Positions 42,455-51,641 of a stretch of DNA of 64,000 bases are shown here, in pieces. Source of the stretch: Streptomyces albipurpureus (lineage in GTDB: Bacteria > Actinomycetota > Actinomycetes > Streptomycetales > Streptomycetaceae). Below the pieces are notes generated by a model. The model was not told the DNA's origin. It worked only from the letters and a program-made list of their open reading frames with translations, and made no database searches. A program made the translations under genes and the position numbers. Location of the stretch: contig NZ_JAMQAW010000012.1 in assembly GCF_023701525.1 (NCBI RefSeq), forward strand, positions 2,762 through 66,761, in the 5' to 3' direction. Position 1 is the first letter of the stretch, and each line of letters begins with the position of its first letter.

Positions 42455-42810
42455 CGAATCCATCCGACGTTTCCCTCCCGGCGTGACCGATAGCGCGCTC
42501 CGGTCGTCACCTATGCACCCACTGCCCGGTCCGATGGTGGACAGGGAATTGCGCGCAGGTGAAAGACGATCCCCGTATGCAGTCCTAGGGCCTCCCATAA
42601 GTGATTTCCGCGTTGCCTCAGGAGTGGTCGGCCGTCGGTCGGGTGGACCGCTCGCCATTCCGCGGAGATGGGATTTCGCGACCAGCAGTGCCCGGTCCTC
42701 CCGTGGAACGGTCCACGGTCGGCCCTCGCGGACCGCGTCCGCGTCTTCGCACCGCGGAACCGTCACCAGCTTCCCGAAGGCGCGCGGGCCCAGCCCGGCG
42801 AACGGGCCGT
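42455..42810. other. Gap with a second transposase remnant
   Basis: This contains the fragment at 42650-42770. The rest shows no gene. There is no clear terminator after the solute-binding protein gene. Confidence 0.35.
42650..42770 (-). pseudogene. N-terminal fragment of an IS-type transposase (copy 2)
   Basis: The minus-strand frame reads VPRCEDADAVREGRPWTVP and then DRALLVAKSHLR, which aligns with copy 1 at 40934-41064 over about 30 residues. Both lie on the minus strand and both stop after the first helix-turn-helix. It is more diverged than copy 1. Confidence 0.45.
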
Positions 42811-44325
42811 CTAGGAAGGCCCGGACCTCATGTTCACACGGGTCACACCGCGATCATCTCGCCTGGGAACAGCGGTTACGGGACGGTCCTCGGCCGGTCC
42901 CACCCGCGGCAGCTCCAGGACGAAGGCGGTGGCGCCCGGCTCGCTGCGCAGGGTCAGGGTGCCGCCGTGCGCGGTCACCAGGGAGCGGGCCACCGCGAGG
43001 CCGAGGCCGCTTCCACCGTTCTCGCGGCCGCGGGCCGTGTCGACGCGGTAGAAGCGGTCGAAGACCCGGCTCTGGTCGGCGTCCGTGATGCCGGGTCCCG
43101 TGTCGGCCACGACCACCCGGGCCGCTCCCGGCGTCACGCCCACCGTGATGGACACGCGCGTCCCCGCGGGCGTGTGGACAGCCGCGTTGGTGAGCAGATT
43201 GTCGAGCACCTGGCGGACCCGGACGGGGTCGACACTCAGCGGCAGGGGGCGGGGCCCGGAGTCGAGGGTGAGCGGATGGCCGGGGTGGGCGGCGCTGAAG
43301 GCGTCAGCCGCCTGCCGGGCGAGGTCCGCCAGATCGCACGGTTCCCGGCGCAACGGCGCGTCCACCTCGGCGGCGTCGAGCCGGGCGAGCAGTAGCAGGT
43401 CGTCGAGTAGGACGCCCATGCGAGCGGCTTCGGAGCGCAGCCGGGCGAGGTGCTTGTCGCGCTCTTCGGGGACGTTGGCGGCGGCGTACTGGAACAGGTC
43501 CGCGTAGCCGCGCACCGACATCAGCGGGGTGCGCAGTTCGTGCGAGGCGTCGGCGACGAAGCGGCGCAGCCGCTGCTCGGCCTCGGCGCGCACGGCCAGG
43601 GAGCCGTCGATGTGTTCCAGCATGGTGTTGAAGGCGGTGCGCAGTTCCTCGACCTCGGGTCCGCCGCCGGAGCGGTCGGCGCGCAGTGGCAGGCGGGCCG
43701 CCGACTCGGTGAGGTCGTGTGAGGCGATGCCGTGTGCGGTGTGCGCCATGTCGCTGAGCGGTTTCAGTCCGCGTCGCAGCAGGAGCCGCCCGAAGACGAC
43801 GAGGGCCAGCAGCGCGACCGTGAAGGCGATCACCTGGACCGTGATCAGGTACTCCATCGTGTTCTCGATCTCCGCCATCGGGGCGGCGCTGACCAGGATG
43901 ACTCCGGGCACGACCTCGCAGGCTCGCAGCCGGTAGGCACCCTTGCCCGCGACCTGCGCGGTGCTCGTCACATCGCCGCTGGAGTCGGCGCGCGTCTGGG
44001 CGAGGGCGGTGAACTCCTCAGTGTCGTGCGGCACATCGGCGGGCCGGCGCAGCGCCGCCGTGCCGTCGCTGATGTGGTAGACGGCCGTGTACCACCCGTA
44101 GTACGGCTGCCGCTTGACCGTGCCGTGCTGGGCGGCGTCTTTGGCCTGGATGTTCTGGACCAGCTTCAGCTGGGCGACCTGCTGGTGTCCCAGGTGGTCG
44201 CGCATGTATGCGGTCAGGGCCGTGCCGACGACGGCGAACGCCGCCAGTGACAGCACGCCGAGACCGAGTGCGAGCCGGGTTCCGAGGCGGAGTCGGCGGT
44301 AGGTGTCGCGCGGCCGCGCGCTCAT
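42811..44325 (-). CDS. Sensor histidine kinase, 504 aa
   Basis: A membrane sensor kinase of a two-component system. It has an N-terminal helix (LALGLGVLSLAAFAVVGTAL), an extracellular sensor part of about 140 residues, a second helix (VQVIAFTVALLALVVFGRLLL) and a HAMP-type linker. The H-box FVADASHELRTPLMS follows, with the phosphorylated His near residue 261, then the N-box DNLLTNAAVHTP, DTGPGI and GSGLGLAVARSLV. Its ATG overlaps the stop of the response regulator gene (ATGA), so the pair is translated together. The sensed signal is unknown. Confidence 0.93.
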   Translation of the reverse strand: MSARPRDTYRRLRLGTRLALGLGVLSLAAFAVVGTALTAYMRDHLGHQQVAQLKLVQNIQAKDAAQHGTVKRQPYYGWYTAVYHISDGTAALRRPADVPHDTEEFTALAQTRADSSGDVTSTAQVAGKGAYRLRACEVVPGVILVSAAPMAEIENTMEYLITVQVIAFTVALLALVVFGRLLLRRGLKPLSDMAHTAHGIASHDLTESAARLPLRADRSGGGPEVEELRTAFNTMLEHIDGSLAVRAEAEQRLRRFVADASHELRTPLMSVRGYADLFQYAAANVPEERDKHLARLRSEAARMGVLLDDLLLLARLDAAEVDAPLRREPCDLADLARQAADAFSAAHPGHPLTLDSGPRPLPLSVDPVRVRQVLDNLLTNAAVHTPAGTRVSITVGVTPGAARVVVADTGPGITDADQSRVFDRFYRVDTARGRENGGSGLGLAVARSLVTAHGGTLTLRSEPGATAFVLELPRVGPAEDRPVTAVPRRDDRGVTRVNMRSGPS

Positions 44326-45011
44326 TCGGTGGTCCGCCTGACCACGTAGCCGAAACCGCGCACGGTGTGGATCAGCGGACTGCCGGTGGCGTCGAGCTTG
44401 CGGCGCAACCGGCTGATGACCAACTCGACGACGTTCGAGCGGCCGCCGAAGCCGTACTCCCACACATGGTCGAGGATCTGCGCCTTGGTGAGCACGGTGG
44501 GGGAACTGCGCATGAGGTAGCGCAGCACGTCGTACTCGGTCGGGGTGAGCGTCACCTGGGCTTCTCCACGCCGCACTTCCCGCGTGTCCTCGTCCATCGT
44601 CAGATCGGCGACGCGCAGGGAGGACCGCTCGAATCCCGGCCCCGCACTGCGCCGCAGCACGGTGCGCAGCCGGGCCATGAGCTCCTCCACAGCGAACGGC
44701 TTGACCAGGTAGTCGTCGCCTCCGCGGGTCAGTCCCGCGACCCGGTCGGCGACGGTGTCGCGCGCGGTGAGGAACACCACGGGCACCATCGCCCCGGCCG
44801 CGCGCAGCCTGTCGAGCACGCCGAAGCCGTCGATGTCGGGCAGCATCAGGTCCAGGACGACGATGTCCGGGGAAAAGTCGGCGGCCAGCCGCAGCGCTTC
44901 CCGGCCCGAGTGGGCGGTGACCGCTTCCCAGCCCTCGTAGCGGGCGACGGTCGCGACGAGGTCGGCGATCGGCGGGTCGTCGTCCACGACCAGCACTCGT
45001 GTCTTGTCCAC
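44322..45011 (-). CDS. OmpR/PhoB-type response regulator, 229 aa
   Basis: The response regulator of the upstream two-component pair. The receiver domain has the acidic pocket VVDDD (9-13) and phosphoryl Asp54 (VVLDLMLPDIDGFG), then FLTARDTVADRVAGL and the Lys in DDYLVKPFAVEEL. The C-terminal winged helix is OmpR type (VTLTPTEYDVLRYLMRSS, RSNVVELVISRLRRKLD, IHTVRGFGYVVRR). The GTG at 45011 is chosen because the receiver begins there; the frame is open 55 codons further upstream without domain sequence. It precedes the kinase gene and overlaps it by four bases. Confidence 0.93.
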   Translation of the reverse strand: MDKTRVLVVDDDPPIADLVATVARYEGWEAVTAHSGREALRLAADFSPDIVVLDLMLPDIDGFGVLDRLRAAGAMVPVVFLTARDTVADRVAGLTRGGDDYLVKPFAVEELMARLRTVLRRSAGPGFERSSLRVADLTMDEDTREVRRGEAQVTLTPTEYDVLRYLMRSSPTVLTKAQILDHVWEYGFGGRSNVVELVISRLRRKLDATGSPLIHTVRGFGYVVRRTTE

Positions 45012-45207
45012 CTGTCCATCGTGCGGCACGGGGACGGCGGCGCGCTCCCCTCTGATCAGGGCGGGCTCACCTTGATACGGAGTTGACAGTTTCCTGACAG
45101 GGAATCGACAGGTCCCAGCGGCCGGGCTCTCGCCGACGACTCGATCCAGGGTCAGGCCCCTGAGCGCGGTCCGCACCCCCCGGGTGCTGCCGTCCGCGCG
45201 GTGACAC

Positions 45208-45882
45208 CTATTCGGGCCTGATGATGCCCATCGCCCGTTCCACCATCTCGTTGCTCAGGCTCGGGGTCGCCAGTGAGGGGTTGTCGGGGCGCTGGCGAAG
45301 GCCGTTGAGAAGGATTTCAAGGTAGCGGCGCCAGATGTCCGGCTGTTGACCCCGGGTGAACTGGGCGGCGGCGTACAACATGTGCTGAATGACAGGAATA
45401 TCGGAAGGGGTCACCTCCGGGCGGAGATCCCCGCTTTCCTGCGCCCGGCGAATCAGGGCTTCGAGGAAGGGCAGCATGCCGCCGCGTGCTGTCTCGATGG
45501 GCCCGGACGTGTGCTCGCCCAGCATGAGCACTTCATGCAGGCCACGGTTCTCGGCAAGGCCGGCCGACATCTCCACCAGGAAGTCGACCAGACCTTCCCA
45601 GGGGTCAGGGTGGGCGAGAGCGCGCTCGGCCGCCTCCTGGCGCATCTGGAGGTCCTGTTCGAACAGGGCGCGGATCAGGGCTTCCTTGGTGGGAAAGCGG
45701 CGATAGACGGTTCCGACACCGACTCCCGCGTGGCGGGCCACGCCGTCGAGCGTGACCCCCAGTCCCTGTTGACCGAAGACCTCACGTGCCGCGTGGAGAA
45801 TGCGCTCACGGTTACGGGCGGCGTCTCGCCGTAGCGGGCGGCCGCCCTCGACCGGATCGCGCGGCCCGGAACTCTCGGTCAT
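45208..45882 (-). CDS. TetR-family regulator, 224 aa
   Basis: A TetR-type repressor. The N-terminal helix-turn-helix (GLGVTLDGVARHAGVGVGTVYRRF, then PTKEALIRALFEQ) is intact. The C-terminal ligand/dimer part has the arrangement of the common actinobacterial SbtR-like TetR group (EMSAGLAENRGLHEVLML, VTPSDIPVIQHMLYAAA). The start at MTESSGP is chosen because the frame upstream is open only into the MHS transporter gene. It reads in the same direction as the transporter gene behind it, 23 bases apart, and may regulate it. Confidence 0.9.
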   Translation of the reverse strand: MTESSGPRDPVEGGRPLRRDAARNRERILHAAREVFGQQGLGVTLDGVARHAGVGVGTVYRRFPTKEALIRALFEQDLQMRQEAAERALAHPDPWEGLVDFLVEMSAGLAENRGLHEVLMLGEHTSGPIETARGGMLPFLEALIRRAQESGDLRPEVTPSDIPVIQHMLYAAAQFTRGQQPDIWRRYLEILLNGLRQRPDNPSLATPSLSNEMVERAMGIIRPE

Positions 45883-45905
45883 GCGACACAGGGTAGTCCT
45901 CTTGA

Positions 45906-47215
45906 TCAGGCCGGTTCTCGGTGCCCCCGCTCGCGTGTGACCAGCCATACACAGCCGAGGCTGAGCAGCGTGACTCCGGTGAGGTACAGGGTGATGGGCG
46001 TGGTGGAGGCCCAGTTGCCGTAGAGGGCCGTGGCGACGGTCGGCGCGATGCCGCCGCCCAGGATGGACCCCAACTGGTACCCGAGAGAGGCTCCGCTGTA
46101 GCGGATCTCGGCCCGGTAGAGCTCGGAGAAGAGCGCGGCGATCGGTCCGTGGACGATGCCCATGAACACGGCGGTCGCCAGCAGGGCGAGCAGGATCAGC
46201 GCGGAGTCAGCGGTGTTGATGAGCGGGAACAGCGCGGCCGCACAGATCACCAGGCCGATCGAGCCTGCGGGGAGAACCCTGCGTTTGCCCTGCCGGTCAG
46301 AAAGTGCCGAGGCCAAGGGGATGGCCGCGAGCCAGACTCCGGAGGCCAACAGGATGAAGGTGAGGATCAGGTCCCGGCTCAGATTGAGCACCGCGGTCGT
46401 GTACACCGGCAGGTGGGACATAAAGATATAGCCCCCGGCATTGATTCCAATGAACGCCCCCGCGGAAAGCAGGAATTCCCGCCAGTGCTCGCGGAGTACG
46501 GACACCAAGGGTATTCGGTGTTCCGTCCTCGACTGCCTTACGGCCTCGAACTCCTCGCTCTCCGAGATGGTCAGCCGAATGACCAGACCGGCGATCACCA
46601 TGACGGCGCTCGCCAGGAAGGGAACCCTCCAATCCCATTCCAGGAATTCCTGATCACTCAGGCTCGCCGTCAGGCCAAGGAACATGAGGTTGGCGATGAT
46701 GAGGCCTCCCGGAACGCCCATTTACGGAAAGCTTCCATAGAAGGCCTTCCTGCGCTCCGGGGCGTGCTCGATGGCCATGAGGACCGCGCCACCCCATTCG
46801 CCGGCGACGCCTATCCCCTGAATGAAACGCAGCGTCACCAGCAGGATCGGGGCCCAGGCACCGATGGTCTCGTACGTGGGCAGCAGCCCGATGCAGATGG
46901 TGGCGAACCCCATGGTCAGTAGGGAGATGACCAGCATGGACTTGCGGCCGACCCGATCGCCGAAGTGGCCCATGACGATGCCGCCGAGGGGACGGGCGAG
47001 AAATCCGACCGAGTATGTGGCGAAGGACGCCAGGGTGCCCGCCGCCGGGGAGACGGAAGGGAAGAAGAGCGGTCCGAAAACATCGCAGCCGCCACGCCGT
47101 AGATGAAGTAGTCGTACCACTCTATCGCGGTCCCGATGAAACTTGCTGTCGCCACTCGAAGCGGCCGAATCCTCTTCTCTTCGGGCGAATCCAATGGGCT
47201 TCTGTCGATGGTCAC
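45906..47215 (-). pseudogene. MHS-family MFS transporter gene, frameshift and stop
   Basis: A major-facilitator symporter of the metabolite:H+ type (shikimate/proline-like group). The first frame (MTIDRSPLDSPEEK, then VATASFIGTAIEWYDYFIYG) begins at GTG 47215 with AGGAG upstream. Near 47075 the frame shifts, and the next part carries the signature GIGVAGEWGGAVLMAIEHAPE. At 46722 an in-frame TAA (after FYGSFP) interrupts it before MGVPGGLIIANLM. The rest (to 45906) reads well through about eight helices. Two separate lesions make it a pseudogene unless both are sequencing errors. It would have followed its neighbour TetR gene on the same strand. Confidence 0.85.
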
Positions 47216-47613
47216 GGCTGTCTCCTGGCAAGTGAGGTCTGCCACCGCAGATATTTGCAGAGAGTGCAGCACAAGAGGAGAACTGTCGCGCAACTCAGAG
47301 ATTTACAGGCCTTGTTCGCACCCAACAAGAAGAGGCTCGGGGCGTGGTGACGCGGCATTCCGCACTGCCGGGCAACCGTCGCCCCGAGACACCGACCGAA
47401 CGATTGGTCGCCTGATGCGCGGCAAGCGAAGGGAGCCTCCGCACCGCCTGCCAAGGGACCGGAAGCGGAGGGATGTCCGGCCGGCCGGACCGCCCCCGCG
47501 CCCGTCGTCTCCGAGCACCCCGGGAGGGGCGCCGAGGCCTGGCACTCCGACCTCGGCGGTGCTACGGTTCCAAACTGGAGAACCTTTCTCCACTTAAAGG
47601 AGGCTCAGCTCAG
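47216..47613. other. Intergenic gap
   Basis: This divergent region separates the MHS transporter pseudogene from the secreted hydrolase gene. AAAGGAGG 12 bases before the hydrolase ATG is its ribosome site. No gene, repeat or clear operator is seen. Confidence 0.4.
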
Positions 47614-48756
47614 ATGACTGCACGCGGCAGGTTAGGCGCGCTCGCGGGGACCGCACTTCTCGGCCTGGGTGCGACGGCATGGCCGTCCGCGGGACCCGCC
47701 ATATCCCCCGAGCCGGTGGCACTTGCGGCCTCGATGAGGTCGGTCGACTGCCCGCGATCCCCCGTCGGCCCCGGCGGGCCGCCCGGCGGGGCCGTTCCGA
47801 TCGCGAAGACGATCAAACCGACCAGTACGAGATCCAGCAGGGTCATCATTCCGAACGGGCCGCAAATCAGTTGCGGACAAACGCATGTGACGATGCATCG
47901 GGACCTTGTGTACGCATCGCCGACGGCCGGAGGCGAGCGGCGCGACCTGAGGCTTGATCTACAGGTACCGCAGACGAAGGGCCCGAAGCCCCTGGTGGTC
48001 TACATCACCGGCGGCGGGTTCATCACGGCGAACAAATCGGGCAACCTCGACCAGCGGACCTACGTGGCCGAGCAGGGTTACGCCGTGGCGAGCATCGAGT
48101 ACCGCACCACGAGTACCGGCTCCACCTACAGGGACGGCGTCGTGGATGTGAAGTCGGCGATCCGCTATCTGCGGGCCCACGCGGATGAGTTGGGCATCAG
48201 CACGGACAAGGTGGCTGTCTGGGGTCAATCGGCCGGCGGCTACTTGGCGGCCATGACAGGCGCAACCAACGGCACGGACCGGTTCGATCAGGGTGACAAC
48301 CTCGACCGGAGCAGCGACGTCCAGGCCGTCGTCGACCAGTTCGGCGCCCATGACCTCTCCAAGGTGGCCGACGACTTCGACCCGGAGACCAAGGCCGCGT
48401 ACATGGATCCCGGCAGCTTCATCAACGCATACGTCTTCGGCCCGAATTCGACCAGGACCGTCGCGACGGACCATGCCGCTAACAGGGCGGCCAACCCCGC
48501 CACCTACCTCAGCCGGTCATCGGCAGCCGTCATCCTGCTCCACGGCGACAACGACCACATCATTTCGCCCAGCCAGTCACTGATCCTGCTCGACGCCCTC
48601 AGAGCGAAGCGAGTGGAAGGCACTCGATATGTCGTCAGCGGAGCCGACCATGGGGACCTGGCCTTCCTCGGCGATCCCGAGGCCGGAAAGAAGTGGACCA
48701 CGCAGAAGGTGATGGGCACGATCACGCGATTCCTGGACAACAAACTGCGGGACTGA
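47614..48756 (+). CDS. Secreted alpha/beta hydrolase (BD-FAE/esterase-like), 380 aa
   Basis: An exported serine hydrolase. The N-terminus has a signal-like stretch (LGALAGTALLGLGATAWPSAG). The hydrolase part begins near residue 100: the oxyanion GGGF (VYITGGGFITAN), SAIRYLRAHADELGISTDKV, nucleophile GQSAGG (Ser near 206), acid region (AVILLHGDNDHIISPSQSL) and the final His (GADHGDL). This order matches the BD-FAE/carboxylesterase-like group. A Pro/Gly-rich stretch (residues about 50-60) links the signal and the enzyme part. Natural substrate unknown. Confidence 0.88.
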   Translation: MTARGRLGALAGTALLGLGATAWPSAGPAISPEPVALAASMRSVDCPRSPVGPGGPPGGAVPIAKTIKPTSTRSSRVIIPNGPQISCGQTHVTMHRDLVYASPTAGGERRDLRLDLQVPQTKGPKPLVVYITGGGFITANKSGNLDQRTYVAEQGYAVASIEYRTTSTGSTYRDGVVDVKSAIRYLRAHADELGISTDKVAVWGQSAGGYLAAMTGATNGTDRFDQGDNLDRSSDVQAVVDQFGAHDLSKVADDFDPETKAAYMDPGSFINAYVFGPNSTRTVATDHAANRAANPATYLSRSSAAVILLHGDNDHIISPSQSLILLDALRAKRVEGTRYVVSGADHGDLAFLGDPEAGKKWTTQKVMGTITRFLDNKLRD

Positions 48757-48979
48757 TGCCAGGTGCCGCGCGATGGTGCTCGGCAAGGTGGTCGGCCGGT
48801 GCGCCGGACAGCCGCGCATCGGGGAGTCCGGAACATCGTCGCGGATGCAGATCGGCGACTCCCCACCACAGCCGAAGACATGAAGTGGCAGGGCCAGGAC
48901 CGAACCATGCGGGACAGTGTTCCTCCGCTCCAACACGCTCCACACCCGCCGGGGTCACCTCAGCCGGCTGGAGTCCCGT

Positions 48980-49630
48980 TCAGCCGACCCGATGACGAAG
49001 ACCGTCGAGGATGAGGTCAAGCCCGAACTCAAAGCGATCGTCGAAGTTCACGATCGCTTCAACGGGTGTGGCGAACAGCTGAGGGTATGCCTCACGCCCG
49101 GCGGCCGAGTCGAGTCTGTCGAGGGCACCGGCGCTCTGGCCCTGTTGCTCCAGGGCCTCCCCCAGGACATAGCAGAAGACCGTGGACGTCGCCCAGAGAG
49201 CCGCGGTGCCGTCGAGACCCGCCTGCCGCATGATGCCCACGAGCCGATCCGCGTACGTCAGGGTGTTCCGTTTCGACGCATAGCTGCCGCCGACGATCCT
49301 GGCGCCGTCGCGCTGCGCCAGGAGGGCTGTCCTCAGTTGCCCGGCGAGCAGGGCGACCTCCTCCGTCCAGTGGTCCCCGTGGCCGTCCGGCAGGGCTTCG
49401 GCCAGAATTGCCTCGGCCAGCTCGTCGAGGAGCGCCTGCTTGTTGGTGAAGACGCGGTAGATGGCTGGCAGTTGCAGCTTGAGCGCGTCCGCCAGGCGCC
49501 TCATGGTCAGCGCCTCAAGACCGTCTGCGTCCACGATGCGACGGGCAGCGATCACCAGCGCTTGGGCGCGGACCGCGGGCGGCGGAGCGCTGGATTGCCC
49601 GGATGGGGATCTCTTACGAGCGATCGGCAT
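48980..49630 (-). CDS. TetR-family regulator (TetR class C-terminal domain), 216 aa
   Basis: A TetR-type repressor of the class named for the tetracycline repressor itself. The helix-turn-helix LTMRRLADALKLQLPAIYRVF is intact, and the C-terminal half (TEEVALLAGQLRTALLAQRDGARIVGG, DRLVGIMRQAGL, GEALEQQG, DDRFEFGLDLILDGL) follows the TetR C-terminal pattern. The start codon is separated by just one or two bases from the operator TAACGATGTTA, so it is autoregulated. Two copies of the same operator lie before the divergent-facing FAD monooxygenase gene, so it probably controls that enzyme. Confidence 0.92.
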   Translation of the reverse strand: MPIARKRSPSGQSSAPPPAVRAQALVIAARRIVDADGLEALTMRRLADALKLQLPAIYRVFTNKQALLDELAEAILAEALPDGHGDHWTEEVALLAGQLRTALLAQRDGARIVGGSYASKRNTLTYADRLVGIMRQAGLDGTAALWATSTVFCYVLGEALEQQGQSAGALDRLDSAAGREAYPQLFATPVEAIVNFDDRFEFGLDLILDGLRHRVG

Positions 49631-49632
49631 GT

Positions 49633-49643
49633 TAACGATGTTA
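49633..49643. promoter_or_regulatory. TetR-type operator, copy 1 (TAACGATGTTA)
   Basis: TAAC-GAT-GTTA is an inverted repeat with a three-base centre that starts three bases before the start codon of the TetR gene. The same pattern TAACGNNGTTA recurs twice before the FAD monooxygenase gene. All three are preceded by GT and followed by a Y-C-G (extended GTTAACGNNGTTAYCG). Confidence 0.75.
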
Positions 49644-49773
49644 TCGCCCTTCGGGGGAGCCGCGCACGACCCACGGCATGCGCGGCTCCCGCCCCGGACA
49701 CGATGAACGGCGGATCCGCTCGGTCATCGAGGAGGCGGTCCGCCTTGGGGACGACACCACCGAGGCGAACAAC

Positions 49774-50994
49774 TCAGGGGCGCCCGGCCCCCACCAGATA
49801 CCGGGAGTAGTCGTCGAGGAGCATGGAATTGGACATCCGGACCGTGCTCCGCAGAAGAAGCTCCTTGCGGGGAAGATGTCCGGCCAGGCGCGTCACTCCG
49901 TTGCGCAGCGCGATGCCGCGCGACGTCCGGGGCGTCATCACTCTGCCCTGACCGGGAGCCGACCGCTGGATCCGCTCGACCCATGGGCGCAATCCGGCCT
50001 CGTACCGTGCGAACGCCCCCGTGATGTCGTCCGGTGTGCGGGCCAGTTCGCCGGCGAGGACGTACGCGCCGACCATCGCGATCGTCGCGCCATGACCCGA
50101 CAGCGGCGAAGCGCAGTACGCCGCGTCGCCCACGAGCCCGACACGTCCGGCCGACCAAGCGGGAAGGTTCACCTGACTACAGGTGTCGAAGTAGAAGTCG
50201 GGGGCGGTGTCGATCTGCGACAGCAAGGCGGCCCCCTCCCACCCCATGCCATACGCCCTGGCCTGGGCGATGCGCTTCTGGGCATCGACATCACGCCAGT
50301 CGTACGAAGGCCGCCCCCCGCGGAAGGTGAGAAAGGCCATCACCTTGGTGCCGCCGAGGATGGACCGCATTCCGATCGTCCTGTCCGGTTCGCTGTAGAC
50401 GACCGTCCAGTCCTTCAGCGCCAGATGGTTCCGGGCGGTCCAGAAGGACACATAGGTGCCGAGATGGCGCACGAATTGGGCCTCGGGGCCGAACAGCGTC
50501 CCGCGCAGCTCCGAGTGCAGCCCGTCGGCTCCGACGACGACGTCGAACGATTCGGCAGGTCCCGTCTCGAACTCGACCCGGACCTTCGCACCCTCGTCGC
50601 GCACCGAGGTGATCCGGTCGCCGAAGCGGTAGTCGACGCGATCCCGCGACCGTTCGTAGAGCACGCGCGACAGGCTGCCGCGCAGAATCTCGATCTCGGC
50701 GACCGGTCCGTCACCACCGAACTGGTCCGACCTGATCTCCCCCCTGGTGCGCCCTCGGGTGTCGACGAAGGAGAGACCGAAGTTGTCCTCGCTCGCGGCC
50801 CTGATGTCGGCCTCGACGCCCATCCGCCGGATCACCTCGCGTGAGACCCCGCGGAGGTCGACCAGTTGACCGCCCGTGCGCAGCTCGGGCCACCGCTCCA
50901 CCAGGGTCACGGCCGCGCCGTACCTGGCCAGCCATAACGCCAGGGCGGGACCGGCAATGCTCGCACCGGAGATCAGAACCTTGAGTTGCCGCAT
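49774..50994 (-). CDS. FAD-dependent monooxygenase (PHBH/TetX-like), 406 aa
   Basis: A flavoprotein that probably hydroxylates an aromatic or drug-like compound with NAD(P)H and O2. The nucleotide loop GASIAGPALALWLARYG is at residues 9-25 and a family motif VVGADGLHSELR lies near 165. The second FAD motif is GRVGLVGDAAYCASPLSGHG. The start at MRQLKVLI follows GAGG with suitable spacing; the open frame further upstream crosses the operators. This type includes TetX-like tetracycline-inactivating and biosynthetic enzymes. Together with the TetR gene and shared operators it forms a ligand-controlled unit. Confidence 0.9.
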   Translation of the reverse strand: MRQLKVLISGASIAGPALALWLARYGAAVTLVERWPELRTGGQLVDLRGVSREVIRRMGVEADIRAASEDNFGLSFVDTRGRTRGEIRSDQFGGDGPVAEIEILRGSLSRVLYERSRDRVDYRFGDRITSVRDEGAKVRVEFETGPAESFDVVVGADGLHSELRGTLFGPEAQFVRHLGTYVSFWTARNHLALKDWTVVYSEPDRTIGMRSILGGTKVMAFLTFRGGRPSYDWRDVDAQKRIAQARAYGMGWEGAALLSQIDTAPDFYFDTCSQVNLPAWSAGRVGLVGDAAYCASPLSGHGATIAMVGAYVLAGELARTPDDITGAFARYEAGLRPWVERIQRSAPGQGRVMTPRTSRGIALRNGVTRLAGHLPRKELLLRSTVRMSNSMLLDDYSRYLVGAGRP

Positions 50995-51033
50995 CAGCTG
51001 CCTCACTTCGCCGTCGACCCGACCGCCACCTGT

Positions 51034-51044
51034 TAACGCTGTTA
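51034..51044. promoter_or_regulatory. TetR-type operator, copy 2 (TAACGCTGTTA)
   Basis: The same pattern as at 49633-49643, located 40 bases before the start codon of the FAD monooxygenase gene. Confidence 0.75.
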
Positions 51045-51059
51045 TCGCCACGCTAGTGT

Positions 51060-51070
51060 TAACGCCGTTA
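51060..51070. promoter_or_regulatory. TetR-type operator, copy 3 (TAACGCCGTTA)
   Basis: The third copy, a nearly perfect palindrome (TAACG-C-CGTTA), 26 bases from copy 2 and 66 bases before the monooxygenase start. Two sites at this spacing can bind two dimers on the same face of DNA. Confidence 0.75.
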
Positions 51071-51521
51071 CCGCGTCAATGGTTCGATGGCGCTCTGTCG
51101 CACAGCAAGTGCCCCGGCCGGAGCCCTCATGCCCTCATGCCCACATGCCCACATGCCCACATGCATGCAGGATGTCCGCACGTCCGCATGACCGCGCGCG
51201 GCAGCCGCGTACCCGGCAATGGCCTCCCAACCAGGGGTGACCCTAGGAGAACTCCAACGGTGGGTTCCCTCATCGGCTTTCCGCCGGCTATCACCACGTG
51301 GTCGGGAACCAGTTGCGTGGAGCGGGGTTCAACCCGCTCACCAGGGGCATTCGCTATCCGATTGACGGCTGTGGGACACACACCACGGGTGCCGGTCGCC
51401 ACGACGACGTAAAGCTCGGGGCCGAGACGGGTGACGGCATGGTCGGCTCTTCATCGAGCGGACGGGTCCCACCCCTCGCCGCGAGGACTGATAGGAAACA
51501 CCGGACGGAGTTGCTGACATC
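51071..51521. other. Gap with a short tandem repeat
   Basis: CATGCCCA-type eight-base units run in tandem at 51128-51159 (one CATGCCCT, then three CATGCCCA). A GC hairpin at 51320-51339 was examined as a possible tRNA arm and rejected. No gene is seen. Confidence 0.4.
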
Positions 51522-51593
51522 ATGAAGTGGATACTGTTGATCGTCGTTCTGATCGCTGTCGCCATGTGGTTTCAGGCGAAAAGGAAACGCTAG
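51522..51593 (+). CDS. Tiny hydrophobic peptide, 23 aa
   Basis: MKWILLIVVLIAVAMWFQAK and then RKR: a single membrane helix with a basic tail, the typical form of small membrane peptides in bacteria. GGAG lies eleven bases before the ATG, slightly far. It is followed within 50 bases by a perfect 20-pair hairpin. Such peptides can be accessory subunits of membrane complexes, regulators of transporters, or membrane toxins; nothing here decides between these. Confidence 0.5.
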   Translation: MKWILLIVVLIAVAMWFQAKRKR

Positions 51594-51641
51594 CGCGACC
51601 TGTCGACTTACTCTCCACCAGGGCAGCCATTCGGTTTCATC

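Noticed and set aside
51320..51339. Hairpin GAGCGGG-GTTCAA-CCCGCTC that looked like a tRNA T-arm
   Set aside because: With the T-loop placed correctly the stem fails, and no acceptor, D or anticodon arms can be built around it.
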